From an uncultured Acidimicrobiales bacterium (GTDB taxonomy: Bacteria > Actinomycetota > Acidimicrobiia > Acidimicrobiales > Aldehydirespiratoraceae), in contig CATQHS010000001.1 of the NCBI GenBank assembly GCA_958296055.1, positions 1,128,277-1,192,276 on the forward strand: a DNA stretch of 64,000 nt, written 5' to 3'. The position numbers were made by a program, and so were the translations under genes. The notes under the pieces are model-generated. The model was not told the origin of the DNA. It did not search any database and worked only from the letters and a program-made list of their open reading frames with translations. Numbering within the stretch: the stretch's first letter is position 1; every line of letters begins with the position of its first letter. Positions 17,167 through 24,984 of the stretch are shown here, piece by piece.

Positions 17167-17406
17167 CTGGTGGATGAAGTAGACCTCGGACCCGTCGGCG
17201 ACGGGCTCGTAGTCGGGGTGGGCGATCACCTCGCCGTCGAGCATCACCGCGGTGCCGGCGCTCAGGCGCTCCCCCAGCCCCGGGAAGCGCCCGTCGAGGT
17301 TGGCGACGAGCGCTTTGACGGTGGCCCCGGGATCGGCGACCTCGACCTCGGTCAGCCCGCCGGTGAGGCGCCGCAGATCCGAGCTGAAGTGGACCCTGAC
17401 CGTCAC
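17152..17406 (-). CDS. MoaD/ThiS-family ubiquitin-like protein
   Basis: This 84-residue beta-grasp protein has a C-terminal Gly-Gly (HQPSGG) that in the family is adenylated and thiocarboxylated to carry sulfur. MoaD supplies sulfur for molybdopterin. Its position directly after the molybdenum hydroxylase genes fits a cofactor-supply role. GTG 17406 is reached from the upstream stop by a single 18-codon micro-ORF. No MoaE or MoeB gene is adjacent. Confidence 0.85.
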   Translation of the reverse strand: MTVRVHFSSDLRRLTGGLTEVEVADPGATVKALVANLDGRFPGLGERLSAGTAVMLDGEVIAHPDYEPVADGSEVYFIHQPSGG

Positions 17407-17459
17407 CCCGGCAACCCGATCCGGCCGGCCCCGTCCCGAACCCCGACCGCCGCCGTCAC
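17403..17459 (-). other. 18-codon micro-ORF bridging the large hydroxylase subunit and MoaD
   Basis: The TGA at 17458-17456 overlaps GTG 17459, which reads VTAAVGVRDGAGRIGLPG and stops at 17403. That stop overlaps the MoaD GTG at 17406. Both ends carry GGGTGACGG, the mark of a duplicated junction. Confidence 0.55.
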
Positions 17460-19762
17460 CCGTTGGAACTCGAGGAGTCCGTCGAGTCCGAGCCGCTGTT
17501 GACGATGGCGTCTAGCACCCGCACCGGCGACATGGGCAGGTCCCGGATCCGGCGGCCGGTGGCGGCGGCCACCGCGTTGGCCACCGCGGCCAGGGGCGGG
17601 ATGATGCTGGTCTCGCCCACGCCCCGCACCCCGTAGGGGTGGTTGGGGTTGGGCACCTCGACGATGACTGCGTCGATCATGGGCAGGTCCGACGCCACCG
17701 GCACCCGGTAGTCGAGGAAGCCCGGGTTCTCCATGACCCCGTCGCCGTCGTAGATGTACTCCTCGTTGAGGGCCCAGCCGATCCCCTGGGCGGCCCCGCC
17801 CTGGATCTGGCCCTCCACGTAGCTGGGGTGAATGGCCGTGCCCGCGTCTTGGGCCGCGGTGTAGCGCACCACCTGCACCACCCCGGTCTCGGGGTCCACC
17901 TCCACGTCGCAGAGGTGCACCGCGAACGAGGGGCCGACCCCCTTGGCGTCCAGCGAGCCGGTGACGGTGATGGGGCCGCCCGTCTTCTTGGCCTCGGCGG
18001 TGATGGCGGCCAGCGGCAGCGGGTCGTGCTCGCCGCCGGCGTGCACGGCCGAGCCGTCGGCCCAGTCGACCTCGGAGACGTCGACGCCCATCATCTTGGC
18101 CGCCCGGCCCCGCAGGTCGGCCACCACCCGCCGGCACGCCTCCACCACCGCCATGCCGGTGGCGAAGGTGGCCCGGCTGCCCTCGGTGATGTCGGTGAAC
18201 CCGACCGACTCGGTGTCGCCCACCACCGGGGTGATGTCGTACACGTCGATGCCCAACTCCTCGGCCGCCATCAGGGCCATCGAGGCCCGGCTGCCCCCGA
18301 TGTCGGGGCTGCCGGTCACCACCGTGGCCGTGCCGTCCTCGTTGAGGTTGACGGTGGCGCTGGACGACTCGCCGATGTTGAACCAGTGGCCCGCGGCCAC
18401 CCCCCGCCCCTGGTTGGGGCCCAGCGGGGCGCCGTAGTGGGGATGGTCTCTGATCGCCTCCAGGCACTCGGTGAACCCGACCCGGGGGAACGGGGCTCCC
18501 AGCGTGTTGATGGCGCCCTCGGAGACGGCGTTGCGCAGCCGCATCTCGATGGGGTCGATGCCCAAAGCCTGGGCCAGTTCGTCCACGACGGTCTCGGTGG
18601 CCAGGGCCGACATGGGCGCGGACGGGGCCCGGTAGGCGGCCGAGCGGGGCGTGTTGAGCACCACGTTGCGGGCTTCGACCTCGAAGTCGGCGATGTCGTA
18701 GGACTCGAAGACGGTCCAAGCCCCGAGGAAGGCGGCGTAGCTGGGGAAGACGCCCGACGAGTAGGCCATCTGGGCCTTCCCGGCGGTCAGCGTGCCGTCG
18801 GAGCGGGCCCCCAGCTTCACCCGGAACTTGGAGCCGGGGGCGGGGCCGGTGGCTCGGAACACCTCGCTGCGGGTCATGACCATCTTGACCGGCCGGCCCG
18901 CCTTGGCCGAGAGCAGCACGGCCAGCGGCTCCAGGTAGATGGTGGTCTTGCCCCCGAACCCGCCGCCGATCTCGGCCGGGACCACCTTGATCCGGGCCGT
19001 CTCCCACCCCAGCATGGCCGCGGTCTGGGCCCGGACATTGAAGTGGCCCTGCGACGAGCACCACACGGTGGCCTTGCCGTCTTGGCTGGCGTCGGCGGTG
19101 ACGGCGTGGGGCTCGATGTAGCCCTGGTGCACCGGCTGGGTGGTGAACTCCCGCTCGATGACGACGTCGGCGGCGGCGAACCCGGCCTCTGTGTCGCCCC
19201 GGGCGAAGTTGGTGAGCTGACTGACGTTGGACGGCTCGGTGGGGGCCGGGTCGGCGCCGGAGGTGAACATGTGGGCGTGTATGGCCCCAACGGCCGGGTC
19301 GAGGGCGGCGTCGATGGTGAGCACGGGCGGCAGGGGCTCGTACTCCACCCTCACCGCGGCGGCCGCGGCTCGGGCTTGGTCGGTGGTGAGAGCGGCCACC
19401 GCGGCCACGGCGTGGCCCTCATACAGCACCCGGTCCCGGGCCATGAGGTTGACGCCCATGTCGTAGTTGGGATCGCCGGGGGCGACGGCCGGGAAGTCGC
19501 CGCCGCTGATCACCGCCTTGACCCCGGGCATGGCCTCGGCCTCGCCGGTGTCGATGGAGATGATCCGGGCGTGGGCGTGGGGCGAGCGGACCACACAGCC
19601 GGCGAGCTGGCCGGGCAGGTCGCAGTCGGCCGCGAACCGGGCCCGGCCCGTCACCTTGTCCAGGCCGTCGTGGCGGACCGGCCGGGTGCCGACGAAGCGG
19701 TACCGCGGGCGGGCGGCGGGGGGCTCGGAGGAAGATTCGGGGCGGGATTCGGTGACGGTCAC
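17456..19762 (-). CDS. Molybdenum hydroxylase large subunit (CoxL-like)
   Basis: This 768-residue catalytic subunit starts at GTG 19762, overlapping the CoxS-like stop by 4 nt. FVGTRPVRHDGLDKVTG opens the domain. IGGGFGGK (about residue 264) and AYRAPSAPMS (about 374) line the cofactor, and GVRGVGETSIIP near 720 contains the catalytic glutamate. The AYRAPS loop is not that of CO dehydrogenase, so the complex probably hydroxylates an N-heterocycle, purine-like compound or aldehyde. It forms a complex with the FeS and FAD subunits encoded immediately upstream. Confidence 0.93.
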   Translation of the reverse strand: MTVTESRPESSSEPPAARPRYRFVGTRPVRHDGLDKVTGRARFAADCDLPGQLAGCVVRSPHAHARIISIDTGEAEAMPGVKAVISGGDFPAVAPGDPNYDMGVNLMARDRVLYEGHAVAAVAALTTDQARAAAAAVRVEYEPLPPVLTIDAALDPAVGAIHAHMFTSGADPAPTEPSNVSQLTNFARGDTEAGFAAADVVIEREFTTQPVHQGYIEPHAVTADASQDGKATVWCSSQGHFNVRAQTAAMLGWETARIKVVPAEIGGGFGGKTTIYLEPLAVLLSAKAGRPVKMVMTRSEVFRATGPAPGSKFRVKLGARSDGTLTAGKAQMAYSSGVFPSYAAFLGAWTVFESYDIADFEVEARNVVLNTPRSAAYRAPSAPMSALATETVVDELAQALGIDPIEMRLRNAVSEGAINTLGAPFPRVGFTECLEAIRDHPHYGAPLGPNQGRGVAAGHWFNIGESSSATVNLNEDGTATVVTGSPDIGGSRASMALMAAEELGIDVYDITPVVGDTESVGFTDITEGSRATFATGMAVVEACRRVVADLRGRAAKMMGVDVSEVDWADGSAVHAGGEHDPLPLAAITAEAKKTGGPITVTGSLDAKGVGPSFAVHLCDVEVDPETGVVQVVRYTAAQDAGTAIHPSYVEGQIQGGAAQGIGWALNEEYIYDGDGVMENPGFLDYRVPVASDLPMIDAVIVEVPNPNHPYGVRGVGETSIIPPLAAVANAVAAATGRRIRDLPMSPVRVLDAIVNSGSDSTDSSSSNG

Positions 19763-20265
19763 GCGGTCTCCTCGGTGTTCGTCCTTTGGCTGGTTGTCCT
19801 TTGGCTGTCCGCGGCGGCCAGCACCGACCGGACGATCTTGTCGTAGCCGGTGCAGCGGCACAGGTTGCCGGCCAACCCGTAGCGGACCTCGGTCTCTGTG
19901 GGGTCGGGGTTGCGGTCTAACAGCGCCGCCGCCGCCATCAAGATCCCCGGCGTGCACACCCCGCACTGCAGGGCCGCGCCCTCCAGGAAGCTCTGCTGGA
20001 GGGGGTGGAGGTCGTCGCCTGAGGCCAGGCCCTCGACGGTGAGGACGGCCGCGCCCTGGGCTTCGGGGGCCAGCACCAGACACGAGCAGGTGAGACGGCC
20101 GTCGATGATCACTGAGCACGACCCGCAGTCGCCGGTGCCGCAGCCCTCTTTGGCCCCGGTGAGGCCGAGCTCGTCCCTCAGGGCGTTCAGCAGGGTCTGG
20201 CCCCCGTCGCACAGGAACTCGGTCTCGTCGCCGTTGACGGTGCAGGTGACGTGGACCCGGCTCAT
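19759..20265 (-). CDS. Molybdenum hydroxylase (2Fe-2S) small subunit
   Basis: This 168-residue CoxS-type subunit has a plant-type [2Fe-2S] site with Cys42, Cys47, Cys50 and Cys62 (EGCGTGDCGSC). A second, helical [2Fe-2S] site uses LQCGVCTPG and NLCRCTGY. It relays electrons from the molybdenum centre to FAD. ATG 20265 overlaps the preceding stop by 4 nt and its own stop overlaps the next start by 4 nt, so the three subunits are translationally coupled. Confidence 0.95.
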   Translation of the reverse strand: MSRVHVTCTVNGDETEFLCDGGQTLLNALRDELGLTGAKEGCGTGDCGSCSVIIDGRLTCSCLVLAPEAQGAAVLTVEGLASGDDLHPLQQSFLEGAALQCGVCTPGILMAAAALLDRNPDPTETEVRYGLAGNLCRCTGYDKIVRSVLAAADSQRTTSQRTNTEETA

Positions 20266-21149
20266 GACGAGGCTCCTCTCTGATCGGCGGCGGCCCGGTC
20301 GGCCGCGATGGCCACGGCCCGGCGGGCCAGCACGCCGGCCACTCGGCGGCGATAGGCGACGGTGCCCCGCTTGTCGTCGATGGGGCGGCAGGCCGCCGAC
20401 GCGGCCTGCGCCACCGCCTCGAGCGCATCGTCGGTGAGCGGGCCGCCGATCAGGGCGGCCTCGGCGTCGGGCACCCGGACCACGGTGGGCGCCACCGCTC
20501 CCAGGGCCACGGCCGCGGCCGTCACCGCCCCGTCGGGGGCGAGGGTGACCCGGGCCGCGGCCCCCACCACGGCGATGTCCATCTCGGTGCGAGGTATGAG
20601 CCGCAGGTAGGCATCCGCGGTGCGGGGCGGGGGCGAGGCCAGGGTGAACTCGACGATGATCTCGTCAGCGCCCAGGCAGGTGGCCCCGGGGCCGGTCGCC
20701 ACCTCGGCGGCGGCCACGGTGCGCTCGCCGCCGGCTGAGGCGATCACCGCTTTGGCGTCGTTGACGATCAGGGCGGGGGGGGTGTCGGCCGCGGGCGAGG
20801 CGTTGACCAGGTTGCCGCCCCAGGTGCAGCGGTTCTGGATCTGGTCGGAGCCGATCAGCCCGCTGGCCTCGGCCAGGCCGGGGAACTCGGCGGCGAAGCC
20901 GGCGTGGGCCACGATGTCGGCGGTGGGGGTGGCCGCGCCGATGGTCCAAGTCGAGCCGGCCCGGGCGATGCCGGAGAGCCGGTCGATCCGCTTGAGGTCG
21001 ATCATCATGCTGGGCTCGGGCCGGCCGGCCCGGATCTGGGGGATCAAGTCGGTGGCGCCGGCGAAAACCCGGGCGCCGCCGTCGGCGGCCAGCAAGGCCC
21101 GGGCCTCCTCGACCGTCGCGGGGGCGGCGTATTTCATGGGTGCGAGCAT
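20262..21149 (-). CDS. Molybdenum hydroxylase FAD-binding medium subunit
   Basis: This protein is 295 residues from ATG 21149, or 291 from ATG 21137 (MKYAAPATVEEA), which matches the usual family start better. AGATDLIPQIRAG and CTWGGNLVNASPAADT are the two FAD pyrophosphate loops of CoxM-type subunits. It passes electrons from the FeS clusters to the final acceptor. The frame is open upstream to the amidohydrolase stop, which overlaps a CTG. Confidence 0.92.
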   Translation of the reverse strand: MLAPMKYAAPATVEEARALLAADGGARVFAGATDLIPQIRAGRPEPSMMIDLKRIDRLSGIARAGSTWTIGAATPTADIVAHAGFAAEFPGLAEASGLIGSDQIQNRCTWGGNLVNASPAADTPPALIVNDAKAVIASAGGERTVAAAEVATGPGATCLGADEIIVEFTLASPPPRTADAYLRLIPRTEMDIAVVGAAARVTLAPDGAVTAAAVALGAVAPTVVRVPDAEAALIGGPLTDDALEAVAQAASAACRPIDDKRGTVAYRRRVAGVLARRAVAIAADRAAADQRGASS

Positions 21150-21226
21150 AGGGGCCGCCGATCGCCGGGCCGCGGGCCGCCCGCCCCGCCCCCGCCGATC
21201 GCCGGCCCCCGCGGATGGCGAGGCGC

Positions 21227-22888
21227 TCAGGAGGCCGGGGGCGCGGGCAGCAGGATCCGGCCGTCGAAGGGGGGGTCGGGCGAGAAGAAGGCGCCGTCGG
21301 CGTGGACGAGGCGGCCGTGGACCCACACCGCCTCGATCCCCGACGGCGGGATGAGCGGGTTGATGAAGTTGTTGCGCTCGGTCACGTTGTCCCAGTCGAC
21401 GAGGGTGAGCGAGGCGTCGGCGCCGGGCCGCAGCACCGGGCTCTCCAGCCCCAGGAACCGGCACGGGAGCGTGCTCAGCCGGTAGACGATCTCCTGGGCC
21501 GGGATCTGCATCTGGCGGGCCATGCGCAGGGCCTTGGGGAAGGCGCCCAGACAGCGGGGGTGGGGCTTGCGGCCGGCGGCGGGGACCAGCCCGTCGGTGC
21601 AGATGGCCATGGTGGGCCGGCGGAAGAACCGCTCCATGGTCGCCTCGTTGCCGTAGTGGGTGATGATGCCCACGTCGCCCCGGTTGATGAGGACGAAGTC
21701 GAAGACCGCCTCGTAGGCCTCGAACGAGTCCATGTCGTAGCAGCCGAAGGCCCGGGCCACGTCGCCGAGCCTCTCGCCCAGGAAGTCGTCGCCGATGCCG
21801 GGCAGCACCTCGGCGATCCGGATGCCGTCGAGGCCGCCGCAGAACTCCACGAAGTTGTCCCAGGTGGTGGTGTCGGTCCGCATCTTGTCGTAGGCGGCCT
21901 GGCGGCAGTCGGGGTCGAGCAGGCGGTCCAGGAACTCCTCGCGGCTGCCGGCCCGGATCTCGGGGGGGAAGATGACGTCGCCGGTGGTGGACCCCGACGG
22001 CCACGGGTACATGTTCTCCATGGTGGGGATGACGCCGGAGGCGTCGTCGATCTTGGCCTCCACCGCCTCGAACTTGTCCCAGTTGCGGCGGCCGGCGATC
22101 TTGGAGTGCTCGTTGCAGTAGCCGCCGCCGCCGTCCACCGCCGCGGTGATCACCTCGTCGAGCGCGGTGAGTATCCGGTCGCTCTCGGACCGTATGTGGG
22201 GGTACAGCGCGGCCGGGCGGACCTGGTTGAAGGCCCGGACCAGCTCGGTGAGCTCGCGCTGGTCGGAGTAGACGGCCGGGTTGTAGATCAGCCCGGTGGA
22301 CAGCCCCAGGGTCCAGGGGGCCTCGCGGCGCACCACCTCGGCCATGGCCCGGAGCTGCTCGCGGTTGGCCTCGGCGGCCAGGTTGCCCATGACCAGGCGG
22401 CGTACCGCGCTGTGGCCCAAGTGCAGGCCCATGTCGGTGATGGAGCGGCCCCGGTGCCAGCGGTAGAACTCCTCCACCGTCGACCAGGGCCACTCGCCGT
22501 CGATGGCGCCGTCGACGGCGCCGTCGAGGGGTTCAAGCTGGGCCGCGTACTCTTGGCGCTGCTCGGGGGCCACCGGGGCCGGGGACAGGCCGTCCACCCC
22601 GCAGATGCGCTTGGTGACCCCGCCCCGCAGGGCCAGCTCGCAGGCCACGGGGACGCCGTGGTCGCCGATGCAGGTTCCGGCCAGGGCGCCGTGGTTGTGG
22701 GTGTCGACGAAGCCGGGGCACAGCATCCTCTGGCGGCCGTCGAGGGTGGTGTCGGCGGTGCGGGACTCCGACGGCGGCACCGAGCCCAGGTGGGCGATCC
22801 GGTCGCCGTCGATAAGCGCGTCGCCCTCGTAGGGCTCGGTGAGCCCGTCGCCGTTGACGATCACCGCGCCTTTGACCAACTGCCGCAT
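21227..22888 (-). CDS. Amidohydrolase, D-aminoacylase-like
   Basis: This 553-residue metal-dependent hydrolase carries PGFVDTHNHGALAGT, the metal-binding HxH after beta-strand 1, and other metal ligands around TGLIYNPAVYSD and YPHIRSESD. The C-terminal urease-like beta domain ends GADASLTLVDWDNVTERN, then FINPLIPPSGIEAVWV. This matches N-acyl-D-amino-acid deacylases and related enzymes; the substrate is unknown. It leads the molybdenum hydroxylase operon, so a shared catabolic route for a nitrogen compound is plausible. The annotated ATG 22888 is a duplicate of an ATG at 22927 that sits at the apparent leaderless transcription start. Confidence 0.83.
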   Translation of the reverse strand: MRQLVKGAVIVNGDGLTEPYEGDALIDGDRIAHLGSVPPSESRTADTTLDGRQRMLCPGFVDTHNHGALAGTCIGDHGVPVACELALRGGVTKRICGVDGLSPAPVAPEQRQEYAAQLEPLDGAVDGAIDGEWPWSTVEEFYRWHRGRSITDMGLHLGHSAVRRLVMGNLAAEANREQLRAMAEVVRREAPWTLGLSTGLIYNPAVYSDQRELTELVRAFNQVRPAALYPHIRSESDRILTALDEVITAAVDGGGGYCNEHSKIAGRRNWDKFEAVEAKIDDASGVIPTMENMYPWPSGSTTGDVIFPPEIRAGSREEFLDRLLDPDCRQAAYDKMRTDTTTWDNFVEFCGGLDGIRIAEVLPGIGDDFLGERLGDVARAFGCYDMDSFEAYEAVFDFVLINRGDVGIITHYGNEATMERFFRRPTMAICTDGLVPAAGRKPHPRCLGAFPKALRMARQMQIPAQEIVYRLSTLPCRFLGLESPVLRPGADASLTLVDWDNVTERNNFINPLIPPSGIEAVWVHGRLVHADGAFFSPDPPFDGRILLPAPPAS

Positions 22889-22939
22889 CGGGATTCAGGC
22901 CCCCGCGTCGTGGATCAACTGCCGCATCGGGTCACCCTA
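22889..22939 (-). promoter_or_regulatory. Leaderless promoter and decoy leader ORF of the amidohydrolase
   Basis: CAACTGCCGCATCGGG occurs at 22877-22892 and 22916-22931, a 39-bp duplication of the start region. TAGGGT (22939-22934) lies six bases upstream of the outer ATG 22927. This opens MRQLIHDAGA-stop and is followed after six bases by the real start, MRQLVKG. Translation of the enzyme would therefore need re-initiation or a second, leadered initiation. Confidence 0.55.
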
Positions 22940-22964
22940 GGGCCGCTGGCCGCGCCTTCAGTCC

Positions 22965-22970
22965 TAGCCT
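22965..22970 (+). promoter_or_regulatory. Leaderless -10 box of the MFS gene
   Basis: TAGCCT ends six bases before GTG 22977. No Shine-Dalgarno sequence with normal spacing is present. Confidence 0.4.
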
Positions 22971-22976
22971 GCTGAG

Positions 22977-24230
22977 GTGAGCACAGCCCCGGTCCGGTCC
23001 CGGCGGTTGCCGGGCCGGAGCGGCATGGGCGAGCGCGAGTTCGTGTTCTGCATGGCGCTGATGACGGCCATGGCCGCCTTGGGCATAGATCTGATCCTGC
23101 CCGCCTTCGCGTCGATGCGGCCCGCCTTCGGGCTGGCCGACGACTCGACCCGGCTGTCGCTGGCCGTCACCTTTTTCTTCTTCGGCTCCGGCATGGGGAA
23201 CCTGATCTTCGGCCCCTTGGCCGACGCCCTGGGCCGCAAGCCGGTGCTGTTGGGGAGCCTGGCCCTGTACGCGGCCTCGGCCCTGTCGGCTGCCCTGTCG
23301 ACGTCGCTGGCCATGCTGTTGGCCAGCCGGTTCATGTGGGGGCTGGCCGCGGCCGGGCCCCGGTCGCTGGCCCAGGCCATCGTGCGCGACCGCTTCGCCG
23401 GGAACGCCATGGCCCGGGTGATGGCCCTCATCCAGGCTGTGTTCTTCCTGACCCCGGTGGCCGCCCCGCTGATCGGCAAGGTCTTGGTGGAGGTCGGGTC
23501 GTGGCGCTGGGTCATGGGCTTCGGGGTGTGCACGGCCACCGCGGCGGCGCTGTGGTCGGTCAGGCTGCCGGAGACCCTGCCCCCCGACCGGCGGCGCTCC
23601 CTGCGGCCAGCGACGATCCTGGGCGGGTTCCGGTCGGTGATGGCCAACCGGGTCACGCTGGGCTACGCCCTGACCCTCACCTTCGGCTTCGGCGCCTTCC
23701 TGCCCTTCTTGGGCAGCACGGAGCTGGTGTTCGAGACCGTGTTCGACCGGGCGGACTGGTTCGTCCCCTACTTCATGGTCATGGGGCTGATGCTGGTGGT
23801 GGCCACCCTGGGGGCCAGCCGCATCCTGCGCACGGTGTCGGCCGACCGGTTCGCTTTGTTCATGGGCTCGGCCATGGTGGCCGGCGCCGGGCTGATGCTG
23901 GCGGTGGCCGCGGCCGGGGGCGGGCGGCCCCCGATCGGGCTGTGGCTGGTCGCCTTCTCGCTAACCGTGGGCTGCCACGGCGCCTACTTCCCGATCTGCT
24001 ACAGCCTGGCCCTAGAGCCGATGGGCGACATGGCCGGCACCGCGGCGGCCACCATCGGCTTCTTCAACATGATGGTGGGGGCCACGCTGGCCTCGTTCGT
24101 GGACCGGGCCATCGACGACACCATCACCCCGATAGCGGTCGGCTACCTCGGCTACGGATCGATCGCCCTGTTGTGCCTGCTCTGGGCCCGGTCCGGCCGG
24201 GCCGCGGCGCCGGTGGGCCCGGCGGTTTGA
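22977..24230 (+). CDS. MFS transporter, Bcr/CflA drug-exporter family
   Basis: This 417-residue inner-membrane protein has about 12 hydrophobic segments. Transmembrane segment 1 is followed by GIDLILPAFASMRPAF, and the MFS loop-2 motif appears as FGPLADALGRKPVLLG. GLAAAGPRSLAQAIVRDRF is typical of the Bcr/CflA group, which exports bicyclomycin, sulfonamides and chloramphenicol by proton antiport. Here the substrate is unknown. It is divergent from the amidohydrolase operon. Confidence 0.88.
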   Translation: MSTAPVRSRRLPGRSGMGEREFVFCMALMTAMAALGIDLILPAFASMRPAFGLADDSTRLSLAVTFFFFGSGMGNLIFGPLADALGRKPVLLGSLALYAASALSAALSTSLAMLLASRFMWGLAAAGPRSLAQAIVRDRFAGNAMARVMALIQAVFFLTPVAAPLIGKVLVEVGSWRWVMGFGVCTATAAALWSVRLPETLPPDRRRSLRPATILGGFRSVMANRVTLGYALTLTFGFGAFLPFLGSTELVFETVFDRADWFVPYFMVMGLMLVVATLGASRILRTVSADRFALFMGSAMVAGAGLMLAVAAAGGGRPPIGLWLVAFSLTVGCHGAYFPICYSLALEPMGDMAGTAAATIGFFNMMVGATLASFVDRAIDDTITPIAVGYLGYGSIALLCLLWARSGRAAAPVGPAV

Positions 24231-24256
24231 CCTGCATTCGAGGTCAGGATTAGAGG

Positions 24257-24922
24257 TCAGGTCACGCCGTTGGCGCGCAGAAAGTCCAGGGTGCGCTGCT
24301 GGGCCAGATCGGCCGAAGCCGGGTGGTAGGAGGCCCGGGCGTCGCAGTTGAACCCGTGGTCGGCGCCCTCGTAGACGTGCACGGCCACGCCGGGGTGGGC
24401 GGCGGCCACTTCGTCCACGTCAGAGAGCGGGATCATGGGGTCGGCGGCGCCGAAGTGCAGCATGGCGGGCGCGGCCGGGGCCCGGTCGATGAACTGATGT
24501 ACCTGCCCGCCGTAGTAGCCGACGGCGGCGGCCACCGGCAGGGAATGAGCGGCCAGCCAGGCCAGGCTGCCGCCGTAGCAGTAGCCGACCACCGCCACCG
24601 GGCCGGTGGCCGAGCAGCGCTCGACCGCGGCTCCGATGTCGAGCACCGAGTCGTCCCAGTCCAGATCGTCCCGCAGGGCCCGGCCCCGCTGCATCCCCTC
24701 GGGGGTGTAGTCGAGCTCGATGCCCGGGGAGGCCCGGTCGAACACAGCCGGGGCCACCGCCCGATAGCCGAGCCCGGCGAACCGGTCCACCACCGACCGG
24801 ATGTGGGCGTTCACCCCGAACACTTCCTGCAGCACCACCACCGAGGCCCGGGCCTCGTCGGGATGCACCTCATAGCCGGTGAGGACGTGCCCGTCACCCG
24901 CTCGCATCTCTACTGTTGTCAT
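24257..24922 (-). CDS. Dienelactone hydrolase family protein
   Basis: This 221-residue alpha/beta hydrolase has the cysteine nucleophile motif GYCYGGSLAW near residue 117, an acid in FGAADPMIP, and a histidine in YEGADHGFNCDARASYHP. Family members open dienelactones in chlorocatechol breakdown, though many have other ester substrates. ATG 24922 has no Shine-Dalgarno sequence and is preceded by TACCAT six bases upstream. Confidence 0.9.
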   Translation of the reverse strand: MTTVEMRAGDGHVLTGYEVHPDEARASVVVLQEVFGVNAHIRSVVDRFAGLGYRAVAPAVFDRASPGIELDYTPEGMQRGRALRDDLDWDDSVLDIGAAVERCSATGPVAVVGYCYGGSLAWLAAHSLPVAAAVGYYGGQVHQFIDRAPAAPAMLHFGAADPMIPLSDVDEVAAAHPGVAVHVYEGADHGFNCDARASYHPASADLAQQRTLDFLRANGVT

Positions 24923-24928
24923 AGCGAC

Positions 24929-24934
24929 ATGGTA
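24929..24934 (-). promoter_or_regulatory. Leaderless -10 box of the dienelactone hydrolase gene
   Basis: TACCAT on the minus strand ends six bases before ATG 24922, in the 62-bp divergent gap with the nucleotidase gene. Confidence 0.42.
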
Positions 24935-24984
24935 GAGCTTCGGTGCAGGACTTCATTCAGCCGAGCGACCGGGGAGGAACCCGA

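Noticed and set aside
17639-19846. 735-codon plus-strand frame
   Set aside because: Antisense shadow of the CoxL-type gene, no recognisable motif.
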